From: Gemmatimonadota bacterium
GTDB lineage: Bacteria; Gemmatimonadota; Gemmatimonadetes; Gemmatimonadales; GWC2-71-9
Assembly: GCA_029262195.1 (NCBI GenBank)
Contig: JAJCZX010000007.1
Span: forward strand, 1 to 64,000
Direction: 5' to 3'
DNA: 64,000 nucleotides
A model generated the notes under the pieces. The model saw nothing but the letters and a program-made list of their open reading frames with translations, had not been told where the DNA came from and did not search any database. This document shows, piece by piece, positions 54,389 through 63,922 of this stretch. The translations under genes and the position numbers were made by a program. The stretch's first letter is position 1. Every line of letters begins with the position of its first letter.

Positions 54389-55177
54389 GTGTCGGCGCTG
54401 ACTGACCGCCTTTACGAGGGCGCGGTTCGGTTGTTGGAACAGGCCAAACGGCTTGTGGTGTTGACCGGTGCCGGGATGTCGCAGGAGTCTGGAATCCCAA
54501 CATTTCGTGATGCTCAAACGGGGATGTGGGCCCGGTTCCGTCCCGAGGCTCTGGCCACCGAATCCGCCTTTCGGGACGACCCTTCCCGTGTTTTCAGCTG
54601 GTATCTTCAGCGGCTGAAAATGGTCCGGGCTGCGCATCCGAATCCGGGGCACGAATCGCTGGTTGCTATGGAGTCACGGTTTGAATCCTTGATAATTGCG
54701 ACCCAGAACGTTGACAGCTTGCATAGCAGAGCGGGCAGTGCGAACGTTTTGGAGTTGCATGGCTCGCTGGAGCGGTTCTACTGCGCAGATTGCGGGGAAA
54801 CCGTCTCAACCGATGAAGTCCTTGCTGCGGTCCGCCGCGGGGGAGAGAAACTCGTTTCGCCGGTGGTTTGCCGATCGTGCGGAGGCCTTTCAAGGCCTGG
54901 CGTCGTCTGGTTTGGGGAGTCGCTTCCGGAAGAACCAATGCGGGAGGCCTGGGAGGCAGCCAGAAATTGTGATGTTATGTTAATTGTCGGAACCTCAGCA
55001 CAGGTATACCCTGTTGCTGAGTTGCCGCATGTGGCCTGGGAGGCAGGGGCCAGTTTGATTGAGATCAACCCGGACGAGACTCCTGTTTCCGGTTCCTGCG
55101 CGTGCACAATTAGAGACTCGGCGGCGACCGGCCTGCAACGGCTGGTGATGCTCTTACCGCCTCATGAGATGGACTGA
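54389..55177 (+). CDS. cobB: Sirtuin NAD-dependent protein deacylase
   Basis: The 262-residue protein has all core sirtuin motifs: VLTGAGMSQESGIPTFRD, QNVDSLHSRAG, ELHGS with the catalytic His, a four-Cys zinc site (CADCGE and CRSCGG), and GTSAQVYPVA plus EINPDET. The start is GTG 54389. The Arg/Tyr pair used for succinyl or malonyl substrates is not at the expected position (ATESAFRDDPSRVFSWY), so deacetylation is most likely. With the HDAC-family enzyme at 23896 the genome has two deacetylase types. Confidence 0.94.
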   Translation: MSALTDRLYEGAVRLLEQAKRLVVLTGAGMSQESGIPTFRDAQTGMWARFRPEALATESAFRDDPSRVFSWYLQRLKMVRAAHPNPGHESLVAMESRFESLIIATQNVDSLHSRAGSANVLELHGSLERFYCADCGETVSTDEVLAAVRRGGEKLVSPVVCRSCGGLSRPGVVWFGESLPEEPMREAWEAARNCDVMLIVGTSAQVYPVAELPHVAWEAGASLIEINPDETPVSGSCACTIRDSAATGLQRLVMLLPPHEMD

Positions 55178-55185
55178 AGGAAAAC

Positions 55186-56604
55186 ATGTCACCTTTTAGA
55201 AAAACAAAAATTGTCGCCACTCTCGGGCCCGGCACCAATTCACGGGAGTGGATTCGTTCGCTTTGCGATGCAGGCGTGAACGTCTTTCGGGTCAACAGTT
55301 CTCACGGCACACCGGAGAGCCGGGTAGCGTTGATGGATATGGTGCACGAGGTCCGCACCGAATGCCAAAATTTTGTGGGGCTTTTGCTCGACCTGCAGGG
55401 CCCTAGAATCCGAGTAGGTGACCTCGCAAAACCCCTGGTACTTGAAGAGGGAGCGGATGTCGTGTTCGCTCCTGATGTTGAAGCTACGGATGGCGAAATC
55501 CCCACTACCTATCATGACCTCGCAGCCGATGCGGTTCCGGGTTCGCGGATCTTGATGGACGATGGGTTGCTCGTGGCCCAGGTCTTGTCTGTTTCGGGAA
55601 GCCGCGTCATGGCGCGCATGGTTTATGGAGGTGAGTTAAGTAGCAACAAGGGCATGAATCTTCCTGACGTCAACGTAAGCGCCCCCGCAGTAACCGAAAA
55701 AGACGAGGCAGACATCGCCCTGGCACTCGACCATCATGTCGACTACCTCGGTGTGTCGTTCGTGCGGCGAGCCGAAGACATTGAATCGGTGCGGTCCAGG
55801 ATTCCCGATACTCTCAAAATTGTGGCCAAAATCGAGAAGGCCGAAGCCCTCAAGGACATTGATCGAATTGTTGCAGCTACCGATGCGGTGATGGTTGCTC
55901 GTGGGGACCTCGGCGTAGAGTTGCCGTTCGAAGAGGTCCCTTTGGCACAAAAAAGGGTGATTCGCACTGCGAACAAGCATGGACGGGCAGTCATAACAGC
56001 TACTCAGATGTTGGAGTCCATGATTCAGCATCCACGCCCCACCCGGGCAGAGGCCTCCGACGTCGCCAACGCGATTCTTGATGGGACTGATGCAGTGATG
56101 TTATCCGCCGAAACAGCGGTGGGCGCATATCCCGTCGAATCGGTCGAGGCGATGGGGAGGATCATCACTGAGGTTGAAGGGGTGCGTGGGGTAAGCGGAA
56201 ACCGTCAGCGGAGACAGTCGGATTACATAAGGTGCGTCGGGGGAGGTGTTGACGAAGCGATTGCGGTCGCTACCTGCGCTGCAGCTGAAATGCTCGATGC
56301 TGCTTTGATTTTGTGTTTTACAAAAAGCGGTTTCACAGCGAAAAAAATTGCCGCTCATCGGCCCCACAATACTATCGTCGCACTTTCGACGCTGGCCACA
56401 ACCTGCCATCAGCTCTCCCTGGTCTGGGGTGTGAGGCCTGAACTTGCGGACTATGCACCCGACTATTCGCATATGTTCGCTATCGCGCGAGGTGTGCTTG
56501 AATCAGGAGGATATGCGAAGAAAGGAGACCGAATCGCTGTAACAGCGGGGGTCCCGTTCGACACGCCCGGAACAACAAATCTCCTGAAGGTAGAGGAGTT
56601 GTAG
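55186..56604 (+). CDS. pyk: Pyruvate kinase
   Basis: A 472-residue enzyme of glycolysis, complete without the extra PEP-utilising C-terminal domain. KIVATLGPGTNS at the N terminus, LDLQGPRIRVG, the catalytic region KIEKAEALKDIDRIV and VMVARGDLGVELPFEEV, and TQMLESMI are conserved. The substrate-binding NFSHG reads NSSHG (residues 38-42). It follows the sirtuin gene by 8 bases and joins the next gene without a gap, so the three may be one unit. Confidence 0.95.
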   Translation: MSPFRKTKIVATLGPGTNSREWIRSLCDAGVNVFRVNSSHGTPESRVALMDMVHEVRTECQNFVGLLLDLQGPRIRVGDLAKPLVLEEGADVVFAPDVEATDGEIPTTYHDLAADAVPGSRILMDDGLLVAQVLSVSGSRVMARMVYGGELSSNKGMNLPDVNVSAPAVTEKDEADIALALDHHVDYLGVSFVRRAEDIESVRSRIPDTLKIVAKIEKAEALKDIDRIVAATDAVMVARGDLGVELPFEEVPLAQKRVIRTANKHGRAVITATQMLESMIQHPRPTRAEASDVANAILDGTDAVMLSAETAVGAYPVESVEAMGRIITEVEGVRGVSGNRQRRQSDYIRCVGGGVDEAIAVATCAAAEMLDAALILCFTKSGFTAKKIAAHRPHNTIVALSTLATTCHQLSLVWGVRPELADYAPDYSHMFAIARGVLESGGYAKKGDRIAVTAGVPFDTPGTTNLLKVEEL

Positions 56605-57384
56605 TTGCGCCTTACGATAATGGGCTCGGGTACTTCGTTTGGAGTTCCCGTGATTGGTTGTTCCTGCAGCGTGTGTCTTTCCAAAGATCCGCGGGATCAC
56701 AGGACCCGGGTTTCGAGCGTATTTGAAGTACCCGGGGCCGCTACGATCCTTGTCGACACCCCGCCCGAACTTCGGCTCCAACTTATCGACGCCGGTATTT
56801 CCTCGGTAGACGCGGTGCTCTATACGCATGATCACGCCGACCACGTTCATGGTATCGATGACCTGCGGGCGGTGTCGATTCGCCGAGAAGAAGATCTCCC
56901 CGTTTACGGGCCCGCGGACGCGCTTGAAAGGATACAAAGCCGGTTCCCCTACATTTTCGACAAAGACGTAAAACCGCCCAAGGGAACATCTCGACCTGAG
57001 CTTGTGCTTCATCCGGTTGAGTCTCGGAGACCGTTCACCGTCGCGGGGGTCGAGGTACTTCCTATCGAGGTATCGCACGGTTTCGGGATGGTGGTCTACG
57101 GTTATCGAGTTGGAGACATCGCCTACCTCACCGATGCCAAGCAGATACCTGAGGAAAGTTTGGAAGCTTTGAAAGGAGTTCGAATTTTGGTGGTGAACGG
57201 ACTTTTCGAACGACCCCATCCAACTCACCTTTCCATTCCCGAAGCCTGCGAACTTGCCCAATCGATTGGCGCAGAGAAAACTTTTTTGACCCATCTTACC
57301 CATGAAAATTCCCACCAGGAACTAGCTCGGCGCCTGCCTCGCGGTGTGGAGCCCGCCTACGACGGACTTATTATTGAGCTTTGA
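56605..57384 (+). CDS. PhnP-like metallo-beta-lactamase-fold hydrolase
   Basis: A 259-residue protein starting MRLTIMGSGTSFGVPVIGCSCSVC, the marker of the PhnP / YycJ-like branch, which places a structural metal site (Cys pair) at the N terminus. The di-metal motif is YTHDHADHVHG, with a later HGFGMVVYGY, LTDAK and FLTHLTHE supplying further ligands. PhnP cleaves cyclic ribose phosphate in phosphonate use, but no phn genes are here; other members are phosphodiesterases of unknown substrate. The TTG start directly follows the pyk stop. Confidence 0.88.
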   Translation: MRLTIMGSGTSFGVPVIGCSCSVCLSKDPRDHRTRVSSVFEVPGAATILVDTPPELRLQLIDAGISSVDAVLYTHDHADHVHGIDDLRAVSIRREEDLPVYGPADALERIQSRFPYIFDKDVKPPKGTSRPELVLHPVESRRPFTVAGVEVLPIEVSHGFGMVVYGYRVGDIAYLTDAKQIPEESLEALKGVRILVVNGLFERPHPTHLSIPEACELAQSIGAEKTFLTHLTHENSHQELARRLPRGVEPAYDGLIIEL

Positions 57385-57451
57385 CCGCGTAGGCAGCCTA
57401 AGCTAAAATTCAGTAGGGGTATACACGAAAAATATTTGGCAAGGAGTTATG

Positions 57452-57847
57452 ATGTCTGACGATGATCGCGCCGTTGTGGTGATCGAACGAGGAGGGCTTG
57501 GATCGTTTCTGATCGGTCTTGCAGCCGGTGCCGGTTTGGCGTTGCTGCTGGCTCCTCAAACCGGTGAGGAAGCCAGGCGCACTTTGAAGAATCGGGGCCG
57601 TCAGCTCCGTACCGCCGCCCACGATGCTCTGGACGATGTGCAAGAAACGGCATCCTCAAGTTATGAGAAGGTGAGGACCGGGGTGGAAAGCACGATTGAC
57701 GATGCCCGGCGCACAGTCAGGGACACCAAGGAGGTTGGTGCGGCAGTTGTCCATTCGGCACGAGAGGAACTTGAGCAAAAGCTAGCGGCCGCTCGAGAAG
57801 CGCGTCGGGAGACAGATGACGAAGAAGTTGGCGAAGAGGTAGGCTAA
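57452..57847 (+). CDS. YtxH-like membrane-anchored protein
   Basis: About 131 residues. A TM near the N terminus (GGLGSFLIGLAAGAGLALLLAP) is followed by QTGEEARRTLKNRGR, the YtxH-domain pattern, and a long amphipathic helix with charged heptads (residues 40-125). I chose the second ATG (57452), which is 5 bases after AAGGAG; ATG 57449 is one codon before it. The family is widespread and of unknown role, sometimes stress-induced. It precedes ltaE by 16 bases. Confidence 0.82.
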   Translation: MSDDDRAVVVIERGGLGSFLIGLAAGAGLALLLAPQTGEEARRTLKNRGRQLRTAAHDALDDVQETASSSYEKVRTGVESTIDDARRTVRDTKEVGAAVVHSAREELEQKLAAAREARRETDDEEVGEEVG

Positions 57848-57863
57848 GCCGCAGCTCTTCTTG

Positions 57864-58889
57864 ATGACTGAAAACCCAACGATCGACCTTAGAAGCGATA
57901 CTGTGACGCGACCGTCGTCTGCCATGCGCGAGGCCATGGCCAACGCAGAGGTCGGTGACGATGTGCTGGACGGGGACCCTACCACCCGACGCCTTGAAGC
58001 CGTTGTCGCCGAACGACTGGGATGCGAGGCCGCTTTGTTCTTTCCCACGGGCACGCAAGCTAATCAGGTTGGAATAAACGTCCTTACGACGCCCGGTACC
58101 GAGATAATCTGTGACGAACGCGCTCACATCGTCCTCTTCGAAAAAGGTGGATTAGCGGCTATCTCCGGGGTTCAACCCCACCCCGTTACGACGGTCGGTG
58201 GTGAAATGACAGCAGCTCTTGTCAAAGCCAGCTACCAGGACTCCCCTTATCTGACCCGCGCCACTGCGGTGGAGATGGAAAACACCCACAACATGGCTGG
58301 CGGAACGGTGTCGTCGGAAGCCTCAATGGACGAAGTCTCCAGTTGTGCGCGTGAACTGGGTCTCGGTATCCATCTCGACGGGGCGCGTATCTGGAATGCG
58401 GCCGCGACCGGAAAAATTTCCCTGGAGAAAGTTGGACGCTGGGCAGACACCGTGATGACATGTTTTTCCAAAGGGCTGGCCTGCCCTGCCGGATCGTGCC
58501 TGGCGGGTAAGAAGGATCTGATCGAGCAAGCCTGGCATGTGCGAAAAAGATTGGGTGGCGGCATGCGCCAATCGGGGATCCTGGCGGCTGCTTGTCTGTA
58601 TGCCATTGACAACTTGTCCGGGACGCTTGAAGCCGATCACGAGGCTGCAAATATTCTGGCCAAAACTCTTTCCGGCCACCCCGAGCTTTCTGTAGCACCA
58701 CCAGAGACCAACATAGTCATGATTGAACTCAAGAAGCATTCATCAGAAGAAGCCCTTCAACTCCTGGGTGCTGTTGGCGTCAGGCTGGTTCCGGTTGGGA
58801 GCAGCACTCTGCGGGCGGTTACTCACGCTGATGTGGACGAGCGGGCGGTTCGTCTCGCTGCCAACCTGATCGGGGAGGCATTGAACTAA
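57864..58889 (+). CDS. ltaE: Low-specificity L-threonine aldolase
   Basis: A 341-residue PLP enzyme that cleaves threonine to glycine and acetaldehyde. The start IDLRSDTVTRPSSAMREAMANAEVGDDV, FFPTGTQANQVG, HLDGARIWNAA and the PLP-binding Lys in CFSKGLACPAGS are diagnostic. A TTG one codon upstream could also start. It lies 10 bases ahead of trkA but the products are not functionally linked as far as known. Confidence 0.94.
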   Translation: MTENPTIDLRSDTVTRPSSAMREAMANAEVGDDVLDGDPTTRRLEAVVAERLGCEAALFFPTGTQANQVGINVLTTPGTEIICDERAHIVLFEKGGLAAISGVQPHPVTTVGGEMTAALVKASYQDSPYLTRATAVEMENTHNMAGGTVSSEASMDEVSSCARELGLGIHLDGARIWNAAATGKISLEKVGRWADTVMTCFSKGLACPAGSCLAGKKDLIEQAWHVRKRLGGGMRQSGILAAACLYAIDNLSGTLEADHEAANILAKTLSGHPELSVAPPETNIVMIELKKHSSEEALQLLGAVGVRLVPVGSSTLRAVTHADVDERAVRLAANLIGEALN

Positions 58890-58899
58890 TGGTGTCTCT

Positions 58900-60246
58900 A
58901 TGAGAGTTGTAGTAGTTGGAGCTGGAGAAGTCGGATATCATGTCGCGCAGCGCCTTGCTAACGAGCGGCACGATGTGGTGGTTGTCGATACTGCGGCGCA
59001 CAGATTGGAGTACGTAAAGAGCCACCTTGACGTTGCCGTCCTCGAGGGCAGTGGCGCTAGCCCCGCCGTTTTGAGGCAAGCCCGAATAAAAGATGCGGGG
59101 TTGTTGGTAGCTGTTACCAACCACGATGAAGTGAACCTTGTCAGCTGCTCGGTGGCCAGGGAGTACAAGGATATTTTGAAAATCGCCCGAGTTTCTGATC
59201 CCGGGTTTTACAGGGGCGAGAGTCAACTTCACCCGGAAACTTTCGGTGTTGATGTTATGATCAATCCGGAACGGGAGCTAGCACTTGAGACCTTCCGGAT
59301 GCTGCAGACTACCGCGGCCAGAGACATAGCTGTTTTTGCGGAAGGCGAGATCCAGATTATAGGGCTCGAAGTATTACCGGATTCGCCGGCGGCCGGGAGG
59401 ACGCTGATTGAAATCGCCGAGGGGTCCAGGTCTTCCGGGATGATTACCGTGGTGGTCAAGCGGGGCGATAAAGTGGTAGTTCCTAAAGGCGCCACACGCA
59501 TCGAAGGCGGCGACCTTATCTATGTGGCTGTCCTTCCTGATTTCGTTCACGAAGCACTCACTCTTTGTGGTCACCAACATTCGTCTTTGAAGCGGGTGAT
59601 GATTGCTGGAGGAAGTACTGAGGCGTATTATTTCGCCCGACTGTTAGCCCAGCATGACATCGAAGCCACGCTCCTGGTTCGCGAAAGAGAACGTGCTCAA
59701 GAATTGGCCGAACGGCTTGAGAAGGCCCTGATCCTCAACGGCGACGCGACGGACATCGAATTGTTGGAGTTGGAAGGAGTGGGTGGAGTCGACGCGTTCG
59801 TTGCGCTAACCGATGAGGACGAAACCAACATCCTATCGGCGTTAGTCGCCAAAGATATTGGTGCGAAACAGGTGGTAACCCTTGTAAACAAGAGCGAATA
59901 CGCCCCTCTTGCCAGGCGGATCGGGCTGGATGTTGCGGTTAGTCCGCGGCTTTCGGCGGCCAACGCGATCCTTCAATACGTGCGTAGAGGCAAGGTGACC
60001 CGTGTAGCCTTGTTGCGGGATACCGAAGGGGAGGCAATTTCTTTCGATCTGACTGCACGTTCGCACATAGCGGGACACCCGCTGTCCAGCATCGATTTCC
60101 CCGAAGGGTCGATTGTAGCAGGTGTCGTACGTGGGAATCAGGCCATCATTCCGAAGGGCAACGATGAACTAAAGGTAGGCGACACGGTAATCGTATTCGC
60201 ACTCGCCAGTGCTGTTGACCGGGTAGCCCACCTCTTTCCAGCGTGA
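58900..60246 (+). CDS. trkA: Trk potassium uptake regulatory subunit TrkA
   Basis: The 448-residue cytoplasmic protein has two RCK modules. The first begins MRVVVVGAGEVGYHVAQRL (NAD-binding GxGxxG) with a TrkA-C part at about 150-225. The second begins RVMIAGGSTEAYYFARLL, with changed GGSTEA glycine loop, and ends in a second TrkA-C. Acidic DTAAH at the adenosine ribose position fits NAD binding. It gates TrkH in response to nucleotides. The trkH gene follows with an overlap of 4 bases. Confidence 0.95.
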   Translation: MRVVVVGAGEVGYHVAQRLANERHDVVVVDTAAHRLEYVKSHLDVAVLEGSGASPAVLRQARIKDAGLLVAVTNHDEVNLVSCSVAREYKDILKIARVSDPGFYRGESQLHPETFGVDVMINPERELALETFRMLQTTAARDIAVFAEGEIQIIGLEVLPDSPAAGRTLIEIAEGSRSSGMITVVVKRGDKVVVPKGATRIEGGDLIYVAVLPDFVHEALTLCGHQHSSLKRVMIAGGSTEAYYFARLLAQHDIEATLLVRERERAQELAERLEKALILNGDATDIELLELEGVGGVDAFVALTDEDETNILSALVAKDIGAKQVVTLVNKSEYAPLARRIGLDVAVSPRLSAANAILQYVRRGKVTRVALLRDTEGEAISFDLTARSHIAGHPLSSIDFPEGSIVAGVVRGNQAIIPKGNDELKVGDTVIVFALASAVDRVAHLFPA

Positions 60247-61691
60247 ATATTTTCGAAGTACTCCATGTTGTTGGTACGCTTTTATTATGGGTAGCGGCGG
60301 CGATGGTGCCATCGGTCGTTGTCTCGCTGCAGGAGGGTCACGCCGTGGCCTGGTTGTTGTCTGCGGGGATTACCGCCGGCATCGGTGGACTCCTCTGGGT
60401 GCTAACCCCGCGGGAAATATCCATTAACCCCCGCGAAGGACTGGTGACTGTGGGGTTGGGTTGGATCTTTGTGGTGTTGGCTGGAAGTATTCCGTTCGTA
60501 CTGGTTGGAGTGGCTCCGTTCGAGAAGGCCTTTTTCGAGTCTGTGTCTGGTTTCACCACCACCGGCGCCACGATCTTTCCCGCCATCGAGGATTTGCCGG
60601 ACAGCATCTTGTTGTGGCGGAGCGTAACTCACTGGTTGGGGGGGATGGGAATAATTGTACTTGGAGTAGCCATTTTACCCATGTTGGGAGTCGGTGGCGC
60701 GCAGCTTTTTCATGCCGAGGTACCTGGCGTCTCCGGTGATCGGTTGACCCCGCGAATTGCCAGTACAGCACGGTTGTTGTGGGTGGTTTACGCGTTTTTT
60801 ACCGGTGTGCTTGCCGTGCTGTACCTGGCGTTGGGTATGACGCCGTTCGACGCGATCAACCATTCGTTTAGCGCGTTGGCAACTGGCGGCTTTTCCACCC
60901 GAACAGCTTCCATGGCCTACTACTCGCCAGCGATTCAATGGGTGACCGTACTCTTCATGATCATTGCCGGCACCAATTTCGCTCTCCATTACCAGATGCT
61001 CACCGGCCGTTTCCAGGTAATGTTCAAAGATTACGAATGGCGCTGGTACGCTGGGATGTTGCTGGTGGCTACAATTGTTACATTTCTTTCTCTCTTATCG
61101 TTCGGCGAAGGTGTGCCATGGCTGACCACGTTGCGACACGCCCTGTTTAACGTCACCGCCGTGGTTACGACTACGGGGTTTGCCACGGATGATTTCGCCT
61201 CATGGCCCTCGGTCGTCCAGATGCTCCTTTTCCTGTTGATGTTTGTTGGAGCGATGGGCGGGTCAACGGGTGGAGGTTTCAAGATTGTCCGCGCGGTGGT
61301 GGTTTTCAAACAAGCTGCGAACGAAGTGCGTAAAGTCCTTCACCCCACGGCTATCGTCGTGACGCGAATCGGCAAAGCGAACGTCAAATCAGACATCCTG
61401 CTCAAGATAATGGCGTTTCTCACGTTATATGTTGTGACCCATGCGGTCGGTTCGCTGATCCTCGCGTTGCAAGGTTATGACCTTGTTACCTCTACAAGTG
61501 CGGCTCTTGCGGCGATGTCCAGCGTAGGTCCAGGGTTGGGAGACGTTGGGCCAGTTAGCCACTATGGTGATTTGACCGCGACGGCCCATTTTACCCTTTC
61601 AGCGCTAATGCTTCTGGGCAGGCTTGAGTTTTATACCCTTTTGGTCCTTTTTATACCTGAAACCTGGTCCCGGTGGGGTGGCGAACGGTAG
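60243..61691 (+). CDS. trkH: Trk potassium channel subunit TrkH
   Basis: The 482-residue inner membrane protein has about 10-12 hydrophobic segments. The four pore loops of the Trk/Ktr family are present, for example [40 protein letters not shown] and [14 protein letters not shown]; the Gly of each filter loop is seen. [15 protein letters not shown] is also conserved. GTG 60243 overlaps the trkA stop, so subunit ratio is probably set by coupled translation. Confidence 0.95.
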   Translation: MNIFEVLHVVGTLLLWVAAAMVPSVVVSLQEGHAVAWLLSAGITAGIGGLLWVLTPREISINPREGLVTVGLGWIFVVLAGSIPFVLVGVAPFEKAFFESVSGFTTTGATIFPAIEDLPDSILLWRSVTHWLGGMGIIVLGVAILPMLGVGGAQLFHAEVPGVSGDRLTPRIASTARLLWVVYAFFTGVLAVLYLALGMTPFDAINHSFSALATGGFSTRTASMAYYSPAIQWVTVLFMIIAGTNFALHYQMLTGRFQVMFKDYEWRWYAGMLLVATIVTFLSLLSFGEGVPWLTTLRHALFNVTAVVTTTGFATDDFASWPSVVQMLLFLLMFVGAMGGSTGGGFKIVRAVVVFKQAANEVRKVLHPTAIVVTRIGKANVKSDILLKIMAFLTLYVVTHAVGSLILALQGYDLVTSTSAALAAMSSVGPGLGDVGPVSHYGDLTATAHFTLSALMLLGRLEFYTLLVLFIPETWSRWGGER

Positions 61692-61760
61692 TCTCTCGCG
61701 TGCCTGGAATTGTCTTGAACGGGTAGTTGGTCAACGGCATCAGACCAGCTAGATTCCATG

Positions 61761-61863
61761 TGCCCCAGGTCCGGAGGGCGCATGCCCATGAACCGCGTCA
61801 GGACCGAGAGGTAGCAGCGCTAAGTGATGTCAAGTGTCGCTTCGATCAACCTGGGGCATTTTT
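61761..61863 (+). ncRNA. ffs: Signal recognition particle 4.5S RNA
   Basis: The ends TGCCCCAGGT (61761-61770) and ACCTGGGGCA (61849-61858) pair perfectly over 10 bases. The apical part has the SRP domain IV signature: GTCAGGACC, a GAGA tetraloop closed by CC/GG, then GGTAGCAG (61797-61817), which binds Ffh. Length is about 98 bases, the short bacterial form without an Alu domain. Five T follow (61859-61863) and act as terminator. It lies directly before dnaX, a position also seen in other bacteria. Confidence 0.93.
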
Positions 61864-61875
61864 ACTTCCATTTCT

Positions 61876-63531
61876 ATGATCCACACAGCTCTAGCCAGAA
61901 AATATCGCCCCAACCGATTCTCAGAATTAGTCGGTCAGGAGCACATAGCCTCCGGGCTCACCGGCGCGGTTGCCAATAATCGTGTGGCCCACGCCTATCT
62001 GCTCACCGGTCCGCGCGGCGTAGGAAAAACAACCGCTGCTAGAATCCTTGCCATGTCCCTCAACTGTGCTCAGCGAAGCGAGGAGTCAGGCGAGCCTTGT
62101 GGCCAATGCGAATCCTGCTCGGGTATTTGGTCAGGGCACGCCAACCTCGACGTGGTCGAGATAGATGCGGCGAGCAACCGGGGAGTGGAGGATGCCCGTG
62201 ATTTGAGGGAGCGGGCGATGTATGCGGCGAGCGGCGCCGACCGGCACAAGGTGTACATCGTCGATGAAGCCCACATGCTCACCCGTGAAGCCTGGAACGC
62301 ACTGCTGAAGATTCTGGAGGAGCCGCCGCCGAATGTGGTTTTTGTCTTCGCAACCACGGAACCTCAGAAAATCGCCAACGCGGCAGCCCCGGTGATGAGT
62401 CGGTTGCAGAGGTTTGATTTCAAAAGCATCGGTCCCAGGTCTATCGAAAGTCGCCTGGCCTACGTTGTTGAGGCCGAAGGTCTGAAAGCGGATGCGGCAG
62501 CCATTGAGTTGCTGGCCCGATCGGCTGAAGGAGGTATGAGGGATGCCCTTTCGGCTCTCGATCAGGTCGTGGCTTTTGGGGACGGTACCATTACGGTTGA
62601 TCGGACCAGGGATGCCCTGGGACTCATCTCGGATGAGCTTTTCCAGCAACTCCTTGAGATTGTAGTCCAGCGACGCCACTCGGATGTTTTCCCGTTTGTT
62701 GCAAGATTAGTCGAATCGGGCGCGGATCTTAGCGAGTTCGTCAAAGGTGCCGGGGAGATGCTCCGATCGCTTTTGAACGCTCTGCTTGGCGGAGAACCCG
62801 AGGTGTTTCGAGCGGCCATCGAAAAAGTTGTGGCGGAAGAGAACATTGTCGCCGGGGACGTATTGAGGATGGTCCGTTTGTTAGGGGCCGCCGAAAGTAA
62901 CGTCCGGCGTAGTACCAACGCCCGGCTCCATGTAGAAGCTCTTGTGCTCCAGTGGACCATGTTGGACCGAACCGTTCAACTTGATGAGTTGCTCGCAGGT
63001 TTGGGAGCGACCGACTCCCGGCCAGTTCCCACCAAGAAGAAAACGGAACCGCCCAGTTCCCGAAGGGCTGTGTCTGAAACCACGGCAAAAGACGAAAAGG
63101 CTTCCGCTGCAGCGCCGATTCCGTCGGCACCGGCACGAGACAAGGACAGTCTGACTCTGGAGGAAGTAAGAGCCAGTTGGGCGAAAATCCTGGACACCGT
63201 CGGTACTAACAGCAGAATGCTTCGGGAGGCGCTCTCGCAGGCTACTGCCGAATCGGTGGAGCAGGGGGTGGTTGGGCTGAGCACGGCCGAACAGGGAGTT
63301 CAGTTGGAGGGCTTAAATAGAGGGCTGAAAACCATCGGAGAGGCCATTACGCGGATTACAGGGGCTCCGGTAGAGGTAAAGGTGATTTCTTCGCCAGAGC
63401 AGCCTGGAGCTACCCCTCCTGCGAGGCTTGACGAGGCGTCCGACAAGGATCAACGCCTCAAAAATTATAGAGAGAAGGACCCCACGTTGGATGCGGCTGT
63501 GGATGCCCTCGGCCTGGAGCTCATGGAATAG
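61876..63531 (+). CDS. dnaX: DNA polymerase III subunit gamma/tau
   Basis: ATG 61876 gives MIHTALARKYRPNRFSELVGQEH, the standard start; the open frame upstream lies in the SRP RNA. The 551-residue clamp-loader ATPase has Walker A GPRGVGKTT, a four-Cys zinc module (CAQRSEESGEPCGQCESC), Walker B VYIVDEAHML and sensor FATTEPQKI. Domain III is followed by a Lys/Ala/Pro linker at about 375-425. The C-terminal domain is short, and no A-AAA-AAG shift site was seen, so probably one product. No clear ribosome site precedes it. Confidence 0.94.
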   Translation: MIHTALARKYRPNRFSELVGQEHIASGLTGAVANNRVAHAYLLTGPRGVGKTTAARILAMSLNCAQRSEESGEPCGQCESCSGIWSGHANLDVVEIDAASNRGVEDARDLRERAMYAASGADRHKVYIVDEAHMLTREAWNALLKILEEPPPNVVFVFATTEPQKIANAAAPVMSRLQRFDFKSIGPRSIESRLAYVVEAEGLKADAAAIELLARSAEGGMRDALSALDQVVAFGDGTITVDRTRDALGLISDELFQQLLEIVVQRRHSDVFPFVARLVESGADLSEFVKGAGEMLRSLLNALLGGEPEVFRAAIEKVVAEENIVAGDVLRMVRLLGAAESNVRRSTNARLHVEALVLQWTMLDRTVQLDELLAGLGATDSRPVPTKKKTEPPSSRRAVSETTAKDEKASAAAPIPSAPARDKDSLTLEEVRASWAKILDTVGTNSRMLREALSQATAESVEQGVVGLSTAEQGVQLEGLNRGLKTIGEAITRITGAPVEVKVISSPEQPGATPPARLDEASDKDQRLKNYREKDPTLDAAVDALGLELME

Positions 63532-63598
63532 GTTCCTTTGGAGCGTTCTTGCGGGTAGCTTAATTACCTAGATAATAACCTTTGAATAAATGCAGTAG

Positions 63599-63919
63599 AT
63601 GACAGATTTTTCACAACTGATCCAACTCGGCCAGCAGATGCAGGGCCGTATATCCCAGGTCCAGACTGAACTGGCTTCGAAATCGGTGTCCGGGTCTTCC
63701 GGGGGCGGAATGGTCACCGTTACGGCCGATGGTCGTGGCCATGTTCGCTCAGTAAAAATTGACCCTTCCGTTGTTGACGGTGGGGACGTTGAAATGCTCG
63801 AAGACCTCGTTTCCGCTGCGGTTTCGGACGCTCAGCGAAAAGCTGAGAATCTCTACAAGGACGAAATGAAAAAGGTTGCTGGAGGGCTCCAATTGCCTTT
63901 TCAGATGCCGCCTCTTTAA
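63599..63919 (+). CDS. ebfC: YbaB/EbfC-type nucleoid-associated protein
   Basis: A 106-residue protein: a helix (LIQLGQQMQGRISQVQTEL), then GGGMVTVTADGRGHVRSVKIDPS, the central strands of the fold, and LEDLVSAAVSDAQRKAENL. Members dimerise like tweezers and bind DNA. The dnaX-ebfC-recR order is widely conserved. The start ATG is preceded by a T/A-rich 67-base gap (AATTACCTAGATAATAACC) where an additional promoter could lie. Confidence 0.93.
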   Translation: MTDFSQLIQLGQQMQGRISQVQTELASKSVSGSSGGGMVTVTADGRGHVRSVKIDPSVVDGGDVEMLEDLVSAAVSDAQRKAENLYKDEMKKVAGGLQLPFQMPPL

Positions 63920-63922
63920 TCC

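Noticed and set aside
61726..61760. GGTAGTTGGTCAACGG resembles a tRNA D-arm
   Set aside because: No acceptor stem, anticodon arm or T-loop follows; the next bases are the start of the SRP RNA.
61834..61875. Upstream extension of the dnaX frame
   Set aside because: It lies in the SRP RNA stem, and MIHTALARKYRP is the true family start.
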